Source of the DNA: Croceibacterium segetis
GTDB lineage: Bacteria > Pseudomonadota > Alphaproteobacteria > Sphingomonadales > Sphingomonadaceae
Assembly (NCBI RefSeq): GCF_011320115.1
Contig: NZ_JAANOZ010000006.1
Span: 166,822-230,821, forward strand
Reading direction: 5' to 3'
DNA: 64,000 nt
Position numbers and translations under genes: made by a program. Shown here piece by piece: positions 53,762 to 61,963 of this stretch; the stretch's first letter is position 1, and each line of letters begins with the position of its first letter. A model generated the notes under the pieces. That model was not told the origin of the DNA, ran no database searches, and was given only the letters and a program-made list of their open reading frames with translations.

Positions 53762-54520
53762 TCAGCAACAGTGGGGCGCGTCGGCTTGGTCTTCGCTGAC
53801 ACGGCGCGCGCGGATCATGCGGACGTGATCGTCCATCAGCCGCCGGGCGGCGGCGGCGTCGCGGGATTCGATCACGTCGACGAGCTGGCGGTGGACCTCG
53901 AGAATGTGCCGCGCGACCGGATCGGTCAGCGTGCGGTTCTGCGCCGGCCACGAGACGTGCTGCAGCGAGAGCAGCTGCGCCACCAGCACGCGGTTGTGCG
54001 AGGCCTCGGCCACCGCGAGGTGGAAGCGCATGCACGAGCGGGTGTAGGCGGCGCTGTCGTCTATCGTCGCCTCATGCTCGGCAAGCAGGTCGCGCAGCTT
54101 CAGCAAATCCTCGGGCGTAGCGTTTTCCGCGGCCAGCTCGGCGGCCGTGATCTCGATCGCCCGCTGCGCGTCCATCATCTCGCGCACGCTGATCCCGGCG
54201 AGGGTGAGCTGCACCGCCAGCGCCTCGGCGAACAGCGCGGGATTGCCGCCGGCGATCCGCGCCCCGCCGCCTGAACCGACCTTGATCTCGACCACTCCGA
54301 GCGCCTGCAGCGTGCGCAGCGCATCGCGGGCGACGATCCGGCTGGCGCCCGCGCGCTCGGCCAGGTCCTTCTCGGTGCCGAGGAAGTCGCCCGCCTTCAG
54401 GCGTTTGTCGAACAGCGCTTCGCGAACCTCGTCGACGATGCGCGAGGAAAGCGTCGCCGACGAACGCACCGGCTCGAACGACCAGGGGTCGGGCTGCTTG
54501 CGGAAAGGTATCACGGCCAT
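53762..54520 (-). CDS. GntR family transcriptional regulator, FadR/FCD subfamily
   Basis: A 252-residue regulator (GAGAGG before the ATG at 54518-54520). The winged helix-turn-helix is in residues about 20-90 (DFLGTEKDLAERAGASRIVARDALRTL). The FCD effector domain follows with metal-binding histidines in MRFHLAVAEASHN, EVHRQLVDV and DDHVRMI. FCD regulators usually sense small carboxylates. It probably controls itself and the solute-binding-fold gene through the palindrome upstream. Confidence 0.9.
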   Translation of the reverse strand: MAVIPFRKQPDPWSFEPVRSSATLSSRIVDEVREALFDKRLKAGDFLGTEKDLAERAGASRIVARDALRTLQALGVVEIKVGSGGGARIAGGNPALFAEALAVQLTLAGISVREMMDAQRAIEITAAELAAENATPEDLLKLRDLLAEHEATIDDSAAYTRSCMRFHLAVAEASHNRVLVAQLLSLQHVSWPAQNRTLTDPVARHILEVHRQLVDVIESRDAAAARRLMDDHVRMIRARRVSEDQADAPHCC

Positions 54521-54557
54521 TCGAATCGCCTCTCGCCGCACCCGATAGCGTCACAGT

Positions 54558-54583
54558 GAAAGATAATAAAGATGATATCTTTC
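54558..54583. promoter_or_regulatory. palindromic operator upstream of the FadR-type regulator
   Basis: GAAAGATA (54558-54565) and TATCTTTC (54576-54583) form a perfect 8-base inverted repeat with a 10-base spacer. The spacer adds a direct repeat (AAAGATAAT, AAAGATGAT). It lies 38 bases before the gntR start and 72 before the divergent small gene. Its AT-richness stands out. Confidence 0.55.
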
Positions 54584-54654
54584 GATTGGCAGCGTTTGGG
54601 AGGAACAAGCGCCCCCGCTCAGCGATTGATCCGGCAACGGCAAAGGAGACGGAA

Positions 54655-54900
54655 ATGCTTGGCAAAATCCTCGGCGGCATCGCCGGCGCGCGTGCGGCGG
54701 AACACACCGGTAAGATGGGCGGCGCGAAGGGCGCGGTTCTCGGCGCGGTGGCGGGCTCGCTGATCCGGCGGGCGAGCATACCCGGCCTGATCGCCTTCAC
54801 CGTCGGCGGCTACGCGCTCAAGAAATGGAAGGATAAGCGCGACCGGGCCGAAGCCAAGCGCAAGAGCTTCGAGACGCCGCCGGCCGGCGCGGCGGTCTAG
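54655..54900 (+). CDS. small glycine-zipper-like membrane protein (81 aa)
   Basis: An 81-residue protein behind AAAGGAGA. Residues 1-40 are Gly/Ala-rich with GxxxG-like spacing (GKILGGIAGARAA, GAVLGAVAG), then a hydrophobic segment (IPGLIAFTVGGYAL) and a strongly basic tail (KKWKDKRDRAEAKRK). This looks like a membrane-inserting glycine zipper. Function unknown. The stop overlaps the convergent dehydrogenase gene by 4 bases. Confidence 0.75.
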   Translation: MLGKILGGIAGARAAEHTGKMGGAKGAVLGAVAGSLIRRASIPGLIAFTVGGYALKKWKDKRDRAEAKRKSFETPPAGAAV

Positions 54901-55775
54901 CGCTCCGGATCGAGCCCGGCGTCGGCCTCGACGACTTTGGCCATCTCGGTGAAGTCGGCGTCCTTGCCGTAGGTGGCCAGCACGCGGTCGAGCAGGGCGG
55001 CGAGGCGTTCGCCGGTCGGCAGCGGGACGCCCATCGCCCGCGCCTCATCGAGAGCGAGGCGGGTGTCCTTTAGGCTGAGCTGGGCGGAGAAGCCGAAGTC
55101 GAAGGTGCGGGGCAGGACCGCGCGCGGCCACTTGTCGCGGGTCGCCGAGTTGGCCCCGGTGCCGGCATTCAGGACTTCGATCATCCGCGCCGGGTCGAGC
55201 CCGGCCTTGATACCGAGCGTCATCGCCTCGGCAGTGGTGGCGATCGCCGCGAGGCTGAGGAGGTTGTTGGCAAGCTTGGTCACCTGCCCGGCGCCGGGCG
55301 TCTCGCCCATGTAGAACGGCTTGCCGATGTGCGCGAGCAGCGGCTCGAGCTCGGGCCACAGCGCCTCCGGTCCACCGACCATGATCGCCAGCGTACCCTG
55401 CTCGGCCCCGCGAATACCGCCGGAAACCGGCGCATCGAAGCTGGCTACGCCCTTCGCCGCGGCCATGTCGTGCAGTTCCTGCGCCAGCTTGGGGCCGGAG
55501 GTCGAGAGGTCGCAGAGGATGCGCGGGCTTCCGCCGGACAGCACTTCGGCCGCGGCAGCGCGGACGATCGGCGGCGTCGGCAGGCTCAGGAAGACCACCT
55601 CGCAGCGCTCGCCCAGCGCGGCGGCCGAGCCGGCGGCTTCGGCACCCTTGGCGAGCGAGCTTCCTACCGCGGCGTCGGAGATGTCGTGCACCAGCAGACG
55701 ATCGACATGGCCGACGAGGTTGGCCGCCATCGGCGCGCCCATGCGCCCGAGCCCGAGGAATCCGACCGTCGTCAT
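54897..55775 (-). CDS. 3-hydroxyisobutyrate dehydrogenase family NAD(P)-dependent oxidoreductase
   Basis: A 292-residue beta-hydroxyacid dehydrogenase. GFLGLGRMGAPMAANL binds the cofactor, DAPVSGGIRGAEQGTLAIMVGG binds substrate, and the catalytic lysine is K167 in GQVTKLANNLL. It oxidises a beta-hydroxy acid or reduces a semialdehyde. The start overlaps the metallo-hydrolase stop (ATGA). Last gene of the minus-strand operon that begins at 60339. Confidence 0.92.
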   Translation of the reverse strand: MTTVGFLGLGRMGAPMAANLVGHVDRLLVHDISDAAVGSSLAKGAEAAGSAAALGERCEVVFLSLPTPPIVRAAAAEVLSGGSPRILCDLSTSGPKLAQELHDMAAAKGVASFDAPVSGGIRGAEQGTLAIMVGGPEALWPELEPLLAHIGKPFYMGETPGAGQVTKLANNLLSLAAIATTAEAMTLGIKAGLDPARMIEVLNAGTGANSATRDKWPRAVLPRTFDFGFSAQLSLKDTRLALDEARAMGVPLPTGERLAALLDRVLATYGKDADFTEMAKVVEADAGLDPER

Positions 55776-56581
55776 TGCGTCTGCGCGATAGGGACAAGCG
55801 GCGCGAGGTCAACGCGGGCAATGTCGTTTTCGGACGGGAAGCACTTGAGCACCAGCGGGTCGTGGCCGGGGATCAGGTGGTCGAGCGAGCCGCCCGCCAG
55901 CTCGAGCGCCCGCTTCTGCGCTTGCCGGTATTCGCCTTCGTCGATGAAGATCGGGAAGGGCAGGCTGCGGGTCACGTTGGCGTAGAGGTGCGCGGCGTCA
56001 CTGGCGAGCACGACGGTACCGCGCGCGGTCTCGCAGCAGACGACTTGCAGCCCCGCGGTGTGCCCCGGGCACACCCGCAGCCCGATGCCCGGGGCGAATT
56101 CGCTGTCGCCGTCGTGGAACACCACGTGGTCGGCGTAGAGCTTGCGGACGAGCTGCGCGACCGGCTCACCGTCGAACGGCGCACGGCTCGGCGCGTCGCA
56201 GACGTGGCGGCTGGTGGCCCAGGCCAGCTCGGCATCCTGCACGTGGAACTTCGCGTTGGGAAAGAGGCTCAGCGAACCGGCGTGGTCGTAGTGGAGGTGG
56301 GTCAGGATCACGTGCTCGACCGAAAGATGGTCGATGCCGGCATCGCGTAGCCCCTCGACCAGCGGGCGGGTGATGATCCGCCCGCGCGCCACGGCCGCCT
56401 GTTCGCCAAAGCCGGTGTCGACGATCACCGGCGGTACGCCCTCCCGGTGGATCGCCCAGACGAAATAGTCGAGCGGCATCGGCAGGTCGTGGTCGTCGAC
56501 CGGTTGCGAAAAATTGTTACCGGCGGTGCGCTCGTGCCGCGCGTAACGGATCGCATCGATACGGATGACGGGCGCTACCAT
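55772..56581 (-). CDS. MBL-fold metallo-hydrolase (AHL-lactonase-like), second of operon
   Basis: A 269-residue metallo-beta-lactamase-fold enzyme. LTHLHYDHAGS is the HxHxDH metal motif, with VCPGHTAGLQ and VVLASDAAHLYAN as the further His/Asp ligands and LIPGHDPLV at the end. The layout resembles quorum-quenching AHL lactonases and related lactone hydrolases. It lies 7 bases after the P450 and overlaps the dehydrogenase. Lactone opening in this pathway is the favoured inference. Confidence 0.85.
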   Translation of the reverse strand: MVAPVIRIDAIRYARHERTAGNNFSQPVDDHDLPMPLDYFVWAIHREGVPPVIVDTGFGEQAAVARGRIITRPLVEGLRDAGIDHLSVEHVILTHLHYDHAGSLSLFPNAKFHVQDAELAWATSRHVCDAPSRAPFDGEPVAQLVRKLYADHVVFHDGDSEFAPGIGLRVCPGHTAGLQVVCCETARGTVVLASDAAHLYANVTRSLPFPIFIDEGEYRQAQKRALELAGGSLDHLIPGHDPLVLKCFPSENDIARVDLAPLVPIAQTQ

Positions 56582-56588
56582 GGTTAAC

Positions 56589-57764
56589 TCAACCGAAGTT
56601 GAGCTTGACCGGCTGGCGGATCGGTCCGTGGCCGACGGTGGTCATCCACGGCTCGTACGCCCCGGCGAGCTCGATGCTTTCGACCTGCCGGACGATTTCG
56701 CCGAGCAGGGCCTGCGCTTCCATGGTCGCCAGCACCCGGCCGACGCAACCGTGCACCCCGTAGCCCCAGCCAAGCGAGTGCCTGGTGTCGCGGTCGAGGC
56801 GGTATTCGTCGGGCGCGTCCCAGTAGCGCGGATCGCGGTTGGCGGCGGCGAACATCAGCCCGACCTTGCTGCCGGCCGGAACCGTGTATTCGCCGATCTC
56901 GACGTCGCGGGTGGCCATGCGCCCGGCCATGCGGCTGGGCGAGTCCCAGCGCAGCGATTCGTCGAACGCCGCGCGGACCTTCTTCGGGTCGGCGCGCAGC
57001 TTCTCGTACTCGCCGGGGAACAGCGCCCAGGCGCGCAGCGCGTTGGCCATGGTGATGAAGGTGGTATCGGCCCCGGCGCTGAGCACCGTCTGCAGCAGCA
57101 GCTTGGCCTCGGGCAGCGTGACCTGGCCGGAGTCCGACGCGGCGTAGATCTGCTCGCCGATCCCTTCGGGGTCGAGCGCCGAGCGTTCGCACTGGGTTTC
57201 GAGCCACTCGATCACCGCGGAGTAGTCGTGCTCCATCGCCTGGTCGAACAGCTCGCCCGGTGGGCCCATCGTCGCCCAGACCATCTCGGAGAAGCCGTGC
57301 ATGTTCTCGCGGCCCTTCTCAGGCAGGCCGAGGATGTCGGGCAGGACCTGAAACACGAACGCCTGCGCCACGTCGCCAACCGCGTCGACGGTGTCGCGAG
57401 TTCGCAGGCGGTCGAGCAGTTCGCGCGCGCTCTGCTCGAACACGGCTTTCACCCGCTCGAGTGCGCGCGGGCTGAGCGCGTCGGCGATCACCTTGCGCAC
57501 CTGGGTGTGCCGGGGCGGATCGTCGGTCAGCAGGATCTCGGGGCGAGGCGAAGTCGGATCGTGCCAGGGGCGCGAGGTGCTCGAGAACGTCTTCCAGTCG
57601 AGCAGCCCGCTGGTCACATGCTCGTGGCGGGCGATCATCACCGTGCCGTCATGAAGCCGCACCACGGGGGCGAACTCGCGCAGCGCGTCGTCGACCTCGC
57701 GCGCGTTGCGCACCGCCTCGGGCGTGAAGATATCGAGCGGGTAGTCGGGGATTTCCTTGCTCAA
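56589..57764 (-). CDS. cytochrome P450
   Basis: A 391-residue bacterial class I P450. The I-helix oxygen site is AGADTTF, the K-helix ExxR is ESLR, and the heme-binding loop is WGYGVHGCVGR with the ligand Cys340. The TTG start overlaps the upstream metallo-hydrolase stop. It needs a ferredoxin and reductase, which are not in the window. It would insert oxygen into the pathway substrate; no close functional match can be claimed. Confidence 0.92.
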   Translation of the reverse strand: MSKEIPDYPLDIFTPEAVRNAREVDDALREFAPVVRLHDGTVMIARHEHVTSGLLDWKTFSSTSRPWHDPTSPRPEILLTDDPPRHTQVRKVIADALSPRALERVKAVFEQSARELLDRLRTRDTVDAVGDVAQAFVFQVLPDILGLPEKGRENMHGFSEMVWATMGPPGELFDQAMEHDYSAVIEWLETQCERSALDPEGIGEQIYAASDSGQVTLPEAKLLLQTVLSAGADTTFITMANALRAWALFPGEYEKLRADPKKVRAAFDESLRWDSPSRMAGRMATRDVEIGEYTVPAGSKVGLMFAAANRDPRYWDAPDEYRLDRDTRHSLGWGYGVHGCVGRVLATMEAQALLGEIVRQVESIELAGAYEPWMTTVGHGPIRQPVKLNFG

Positions 57765-58654
57765 AGCCCCAGCCCCCGGAACCAGGTCTGTCCGTTCTCG
57801 CCTGTCTCGATGTGCCCGGCGGTCGGCTCGAAGAAGTGGGCGCCGATGACGATCACGCCGCTGTCCTTGTACTTGTCGACGAAGCCCATCCGGGTCTGCC
57901 GGCCGGCCTCCTTGTCCATGTCGAACGTGGCCTCGCGGTGCGGCATCGCGCACTGCATCGGGTGATGCATCAGGTCGCCGGTAATCACCGCGTCCTGACC
58001 CTGAGAGCTGATGCGGACATGGATGTGGCCCGGCGTGTGGCCGTGGCTCGGCTCGCAGCGGATTCCGGGAGCGATCTCATGGTCGGTATCGATGAAGTCG
58101 GCCATCCCCGCTTCCACGATCGGATCGACGCATTCGACCAGGTGGTTGTCGGTATGGTGCCCATCGTGGCGGATGTGGTCCTGCCAGGCGATGTATTCCT
58201 TGCGCCCGAACAAATAGCGGGCGTTGGGGAAGGTCGGCCTGAACTCGCCGGTCGCCGGGTCCTTGTAGGTGTTCCAGCCGACGTGGTCGAAGTGCAGGTG
58301 GGTGCAGAACACCGTGTCCACTTCCTCGCGCGTCACGCCGAGCGATTCGAGGTCTTCGAGGAAATCTTCGGGCAGGTCGCAGAACACGTCGAAGTCGCGC
58401 TCGCGCCCGGCGCCGATGCACGAATCGACTACGATCGTCCGGCCGGGCGCCTGCACGACGAAGCCCTGGAAGTTCATCCGCTGCTTACCGTCCGGCGTCG
58501 CGTAGTGCGGGTGCAGCCAGTCCATCGCGATCACCTCTTCGGCGGTCGTCTCGGGCATGGTCATCTGGATGTTGTCCTGGAAGTCCCACACCTCGACGAT
58601 CCGTGACACCGTGACGTCGCCGACCCGCCAGCTCTTCACATGTTCCTTGGCCAA
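57761..58654 (-). CDS. MBL-fold metallo-hydrolase, first of operon
   Basis: A 297-residue MBL-fold enzyme with a TTG start behind AAGGGAGA. Metal motif CTHLHFDHVGWNT, then PSHGHTPGHIHV, ITGDLMHHP and the C-terminal GAHFFEPTAGHI. It differs clearly from the other MBL protein of the operon and resembles the larger quinolone/alkyl-sulfatase-like or YtnP-type lactonases. The gap to the GMC gene is 11 bases and the 3' end overlaps P450. Confidence 0.85.
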   Translation of the reverse strand: MAKEHVKSWRVGDVTVSRIVEVWDFQDNIQMTMPETTAEEVIAMDWLHPHYATPDGKQRMNFQGFVVQAPGRTIVVDSCIGAGRERDFDVFCDLPEDFLEDLESLGVTREEVDTVFCTHLHFDHVGWNTYKDPATGEFRPTFPNARYLFGRKEYIAWQDHIRHDGHHTDNHLVECVDPIVEAGMADFIDTDHEIAPGIRCEPSHGHTPGHIHVRISSQGQDAVITGDLMHHPMQCAMPHREATFDMDKEAGRQTRMGFVDKYKDSGVIVIGAHFFEPTAGHIETGENGQTWFRGLGL

Positions 58655-58665
58655 CTCGCTCTCCC

Positions 58666-60339
58666 TTACGCGGCTTTCCGCGCCTTCTTCGGTTTCGGCT
58701 TGTAGCGCGCGACGCTTTCGGGCGGCAGCTCGGCGGCGGGCAGCGCGGGCTTGCCGAGGATGAAGTCCGCCGCCCGCTCGCCGATCATCACGCACGGGGC
58801 GTTGGTGTTGCCGCCGATCACGCTCGGCATCACGCTGGCATCGGCGATGCGCAGCCCCTTGATGCCGTTGAAGCGCAATTGCGGATCGACCACCGCGTCG
58901 GCGTCCGAGCCCATCCGGCAGGTGCCGACCGGGTGGTGCACGGTGTAGCCGGTCTCGCGGATATACTTGTCGAGCTGCTTGTCGGTCTTGCACTCGGGCC
59001 CCGGCGCGACTTCGACGCCTTCGTACTCGGCGAAAGCCGGCGTGGCGAAGGCGCGGCGGGCGATCTTGAGCGCGCGGATCAGCGGCTTGATGTCGTCGGG
59101 ATGCTCGAGCAGGTGCGGGTCGATCAGCGGCGCGGCGGCCGGGTCGGGGCTGGCGAGGCGCAGCGTGCCGCGGCTCTTGGGATAGAGGCACACCGGGCTG
59201 ATCGCGTAGCCGTGGCCGAGCGGGAAGGGGATCTTCGGGTTGGTCAGCCGCTTGGCCGGCTGGAACACGAACTGCACGTCCGGCTTGGCCAGCGAGGGAT
59301 CGGTGCGCAGGAAGGCGACGCTCTCGAACACGTTGCCGGCGAGCGGGCCGGTGCGGGTCAGCAGGTACTGGAAGAAGTGGAAGACGTCGCGCGGCATGAC
59401 CTTCCACGACAGGCCGTAGCTGGTGACGTCGTGCGTCTCCATGTGCATCGGGCTGGCCGGATGGTCGTGGTAGTTCGAACCGACGCCGGGCACGTCCCTG
59501 ACCACCTCGATGCCCATCTCGCGCAAGTGCTCGCCCGGGCCGATGCCGCTGAGCATCAGCAGCTGCGGGGTCTGCACCGTGCCGGCCGAGAGCACGACCT
59601 CGTGCCGGGCGCGGATCGTGCGCCCGTCGGCGAGCAGCACGCCCACGGCGCGGCCCTTCTCGACCAGCACCCTGGCGACCTGCGCGCCCACTTGCAGGTG
59701 GACGTTTCCGCGCGCCATCGCCGGCCTCAGCATCGCCCCGGCGGTGGTCTCGCGGCGGCCGTCGCGGATCAGGCCCTGGCGGCGGCCGTAGCCTTCGGAG
59801 TTGGCGCCGTTGAAGTCCTCGCAGGCGGGAAACTGCAGCGTGCCGAGCGCGTCCATGAACGCGTAGTTGAGCCGGTTGGGATTGGGCACCAGCTTGACAT
59901 TCACCGGGCCGTTTACCCCATGAAACACGCTCTCGGGAAAGTCCTCGTTATGCTCGGTGCGGGTGAAGTAGGGCAGCACCTCGGCATAGGACCAGCCGGT
60001 GCAGCCCGCGTCCGACCAGTCGTCGTAATCGGTCGGATGGCCGCGGAAATAGACCATGCCGTTGATCGAGCCCGAGCCGCCGACCACCCGCCCGCGCGGC
60101 ACCGGAATCTGGCGGCCGGCCATGCCCGGCTGCGGCACGGTGGCAAAGCGCCAGTTGGTCGCCTCGCGGCCTATAGCCGCGGCGACGAAGCTCGGGATAT
60201 GGATGAACGGATGGCTGTCGTGTCCGCCGGCCTCGATGACGCAAGTCGTGCGGTCGGCCCGCTCGCCCAGCCGCGCCGCCACCGCCGCGCCCGAGCTGCC
60301 GCAACCCACCACGACGTAATCGAATTCCGCTGCGTCCAT
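58666..60339 (-). CDS. GMC family FAD-dependent alcohol dehydrogenase/choline-dehydrogenase-like
   Basis: A 557-residue flavoprotein. FDYVVVGCGSSGAAVAARL is the FAD loop, RGRVVGGSGSINGMVYFRG the second GMC signature, and HHPVGTCRMG near the C-terminus bears the catalytic histidine. It has no signal peptide and ends in a lysine/proline tail (PKPKKARKAA). It oxidises primary or secondary alcohols. First gene of the five-gene minus-strand operon; upstream is the AT-rich orphan gene on the other strand. Confidence 0.92.
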   Translation of the reverse strand: MDAAEFDYVVVGCGSSGAAVAARLGERADRTTCVIEAGGHDSHPFIHIPSFVAAAIGREATNWRFATVPQPGMAGRQIPVPRGRVVGGSGSINGMVYFRGHPTDYDDWSDAGCTGWSYAEVLPYFTRTEHNEDFPESVFHGVNGPVNVKLVPNPNRLNYAFMDALGTLQFPACEDFNGANSEGYGRRQGLIRDGRRETTAGAMLRPAMARGNVHLQVGAQVARVLVEKGRAVGVLLADGRTIRARHEVVLSAGTVQTPQLLMLSGIGPGEHLREMGIEVVRDVPGVGSNYHDHPASPMHMETHDVTSYGLSWKVMPRDVFHFFQYLLTRTGPLAGNVFESVAFLRTDPSLAKPDVQFVFQPAKRLTNPKIPFPLGHGYAISPVCLYPKSRGTLRLASPDPAAAPLIDPHLLEHPDDIKPLIRALKIARRAFATPAFAEYEGVEVAPGPECKTDKQLDKYIRETGYTVHHPVGTCRMGSDADAVVDPQLRFNGIKGLRIADASVMPSVIGGNTNAPCVMIGERAADFILGKPALPAAELPPESVARYKPKPKKARKAA

Positions 60340-60448
60340 GCCTGTCTCCCGCGAGTCACTCTGCGAGGGGCGGGCGATGTTGGCAAGGTGTGACGAGAGG
60401 GATAGGTTAGGTCAGGCGAGTGATCGCTTCATCAAAAAGGGGGGTTCG

Positions 60449-61105
60449 ATGAGTTTCTTTCTGCGTCTCTTTGGGAGTTCCGGCCAACCGCCGCGACGCA
60501 TTGACGAGATGACGTTGGAGGAACTCTTCGCCCTGCTTAAGGCGACAAGCGGCGAGGCGAAAGCAGTCGATACAATTGGGATCTTTCGACGCCTCACTCA
60601 GCTCGCACTATTCGAGCAAGGAATACCCGATCAAGAGCGCAACGCAGCCTTGGAAATTGCAACGGCTTTGCACAGCGACATCGAGACATCCCTTGCTCAC
60701 GACCCGGAGGCGCTCGAAGCCTTTCAAGAGGCCGCAGACTTCCACCTGAATCAAGCTCGCCATTTTGGGTACGGCAGCCTCCAATGGCGGCTACAAAAGC
60801 AGAAAATAGAAGCTAACCAACTGATAGAGTTTATCGCGCGTCCCGATCATGCCGAACTTCTGCCCGACTTCCTTGAAATGATGGAGCCTAGCGACATTGC
60901 GGAGTTCCGCGCGGCGCTTCTTGGCCAGATGGGCAATCTGCGCTCTAGGGATGGCGAGGATACCGTCGATACATTGTCTCGCTTGGCGATCAACGGAGAC
61001 GGTTCAATGACAATGTTGCTGAGCGGGCCGGAGCTGAGCGCATTGCGAAACGCCCCGAACGACCGACCAGCAGCGCTAGAAGTGCTCAGCTCGATGGGAA
61101 TTTAG
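60449..61105 (+). CDS. hypothetical protein, compositionally atypical
   Basis: A 218-residue protein behind AAAAAGGGGGG. I recognise no family. It is mostly helical and acidic, with a basic N-terminal patch (FGSSGQPPRRIDE). Its codons (TTT, ATT, GCA, CAA) and base composition are visibly AT-richer than all neighbours. It is the only plus-strand gene between two minus-strand genes. This suggests a recently gained cargo gene with no role in the surrounding pathway. Confidence 0.7.
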   Translation: MSFFLRLFGSSGQPPRRIDEMTLEELFALLKATSGEAKAVDTIGIFRRLTQLALFEQGIPDQERNAALEIATALHSDIETSLAHDPEALEAFQEAADFHLNQARHFGYGSLQWRLQKQKIEANQLIEFIARPDHAELLPDFLEMMEPSDIAEFRAALLGQMGNLRSRDGEDTVDTLSRLAINGDGSMTMLLSGPELSALRNAPNDRPAALEVLSSMGI

Positions 61106-61115
61106 CGAAGCCGTT

Positions 61116-61898
61116 TCACTCCCCATCATACTCAATCGCCGCCGCCGCCGCGCCGCTCAGGATGAACCCGATCGGCCGCTCGGCTTCCTCGGTCAGGTGG
61201 CCGATCAGGCCGGCCGTGCGGCACAGCAGGCCGATGCCTTTGAGCGCCGCGAGCGGGAAGCCGATGTCGAGCATGATCGAGGGGATCGCGGCGTTGACGT
61301 TGATCGGCAGGTCGCGGCCGATCGTCTCGGGCAGCGCGGCCTTGAGCGCGCGCATCATCGCCACGTGCTCGCCGCTGGCGCCGCGTTCGTCGGCCATCTC
61401 GAGCAGGCGGTTGGCGCGCGGGTCGCCGCCGGCGTGCTGCGGGTGGCCGAAGCCGGGGATCGCCTTGGTCGTCTGCCGCAGCTTCGTGATATTGCGCACC
61501 GCTACCGCGTGGAGGTCGTCGCCGGTCGCGCGCTGGTCGGCGACGCATTCGGCGTAGAACTTGCCGGCCACTTCCGCGCTGCCCAGCACCACGCTGCCGC
61601 AGCCAAGCAGCCCGGCGGCGACCGCGCCCTGCAGCGCCTCGGGCGCGGCGGCATACGTCATCCGCGCGGCAACGACGCTCGGCACCAGCCCGTGCTCGGC
61701 CAGCGCCACCAGCACCGCATCGGCGAAGAACTTCTGGTCCGCGTTGGGCATCTGCCCGGTGACCAGCAGCCAGAAGTAGCTGGTGAAGTCGATCTGGCCC
61801 ATCAGCCCGTTCACCAGGTCATGCCCGCGCACGGTGATGCTGGTCGCGTCCGAAGTGCAGATACTGGTGAACGGCGCGTCCTGCTTGCCGATGCGCAT
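61116..61898 (-). CDS. citryl-CoA lyase / short citrate-synthase-family protein
   Basis: A 260-residue protein of the citrate synthase fold without the large N-terminal domain. Active-site segments are PGFGHPQHAGGDPRA and the C-terminal LIGHLTEEAERPIGF. The size fits the citryl-CoA lyase group, which splits a 3-hydroxyacyl-CoA into acetyl-CoA and an oxo product; the substrate may not be citryl-CoA. GGGAGA precedes the ATG. It diverges from the CoA-transferase gene with 65 bases between. Confidence 0.82.
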   Translation of the reverse strand: MRIGKQDAPFTSICTSDATSITVRGHDLVNGLMGQIDFTSYFWLLVTGQMPNADQKFFADAVLVALAEHGLVPSVVAARMTYAAAPEALQGAVAAGLLGCGSVVLGSAEVAGKFYAECVADQRATGDDLHAVAVRNITKLRQTTKAIPGFGHPQHAGGDPRANRLLEMADERGASGEHVAMMRALKAALPETIGRDLPINVNAAIPSIMLDIGFPLAALKGIGLLCRTAGLIGHLTEEAERPIGFILSGAAAAAIEYDGE

Positions 61899-61963
61899 GT
61901 GGGTCTCCCTTGCCTTGGACCGCCGCTCGCTATAGCCGCGCGGCAGGCAAATTGGAGACACTA

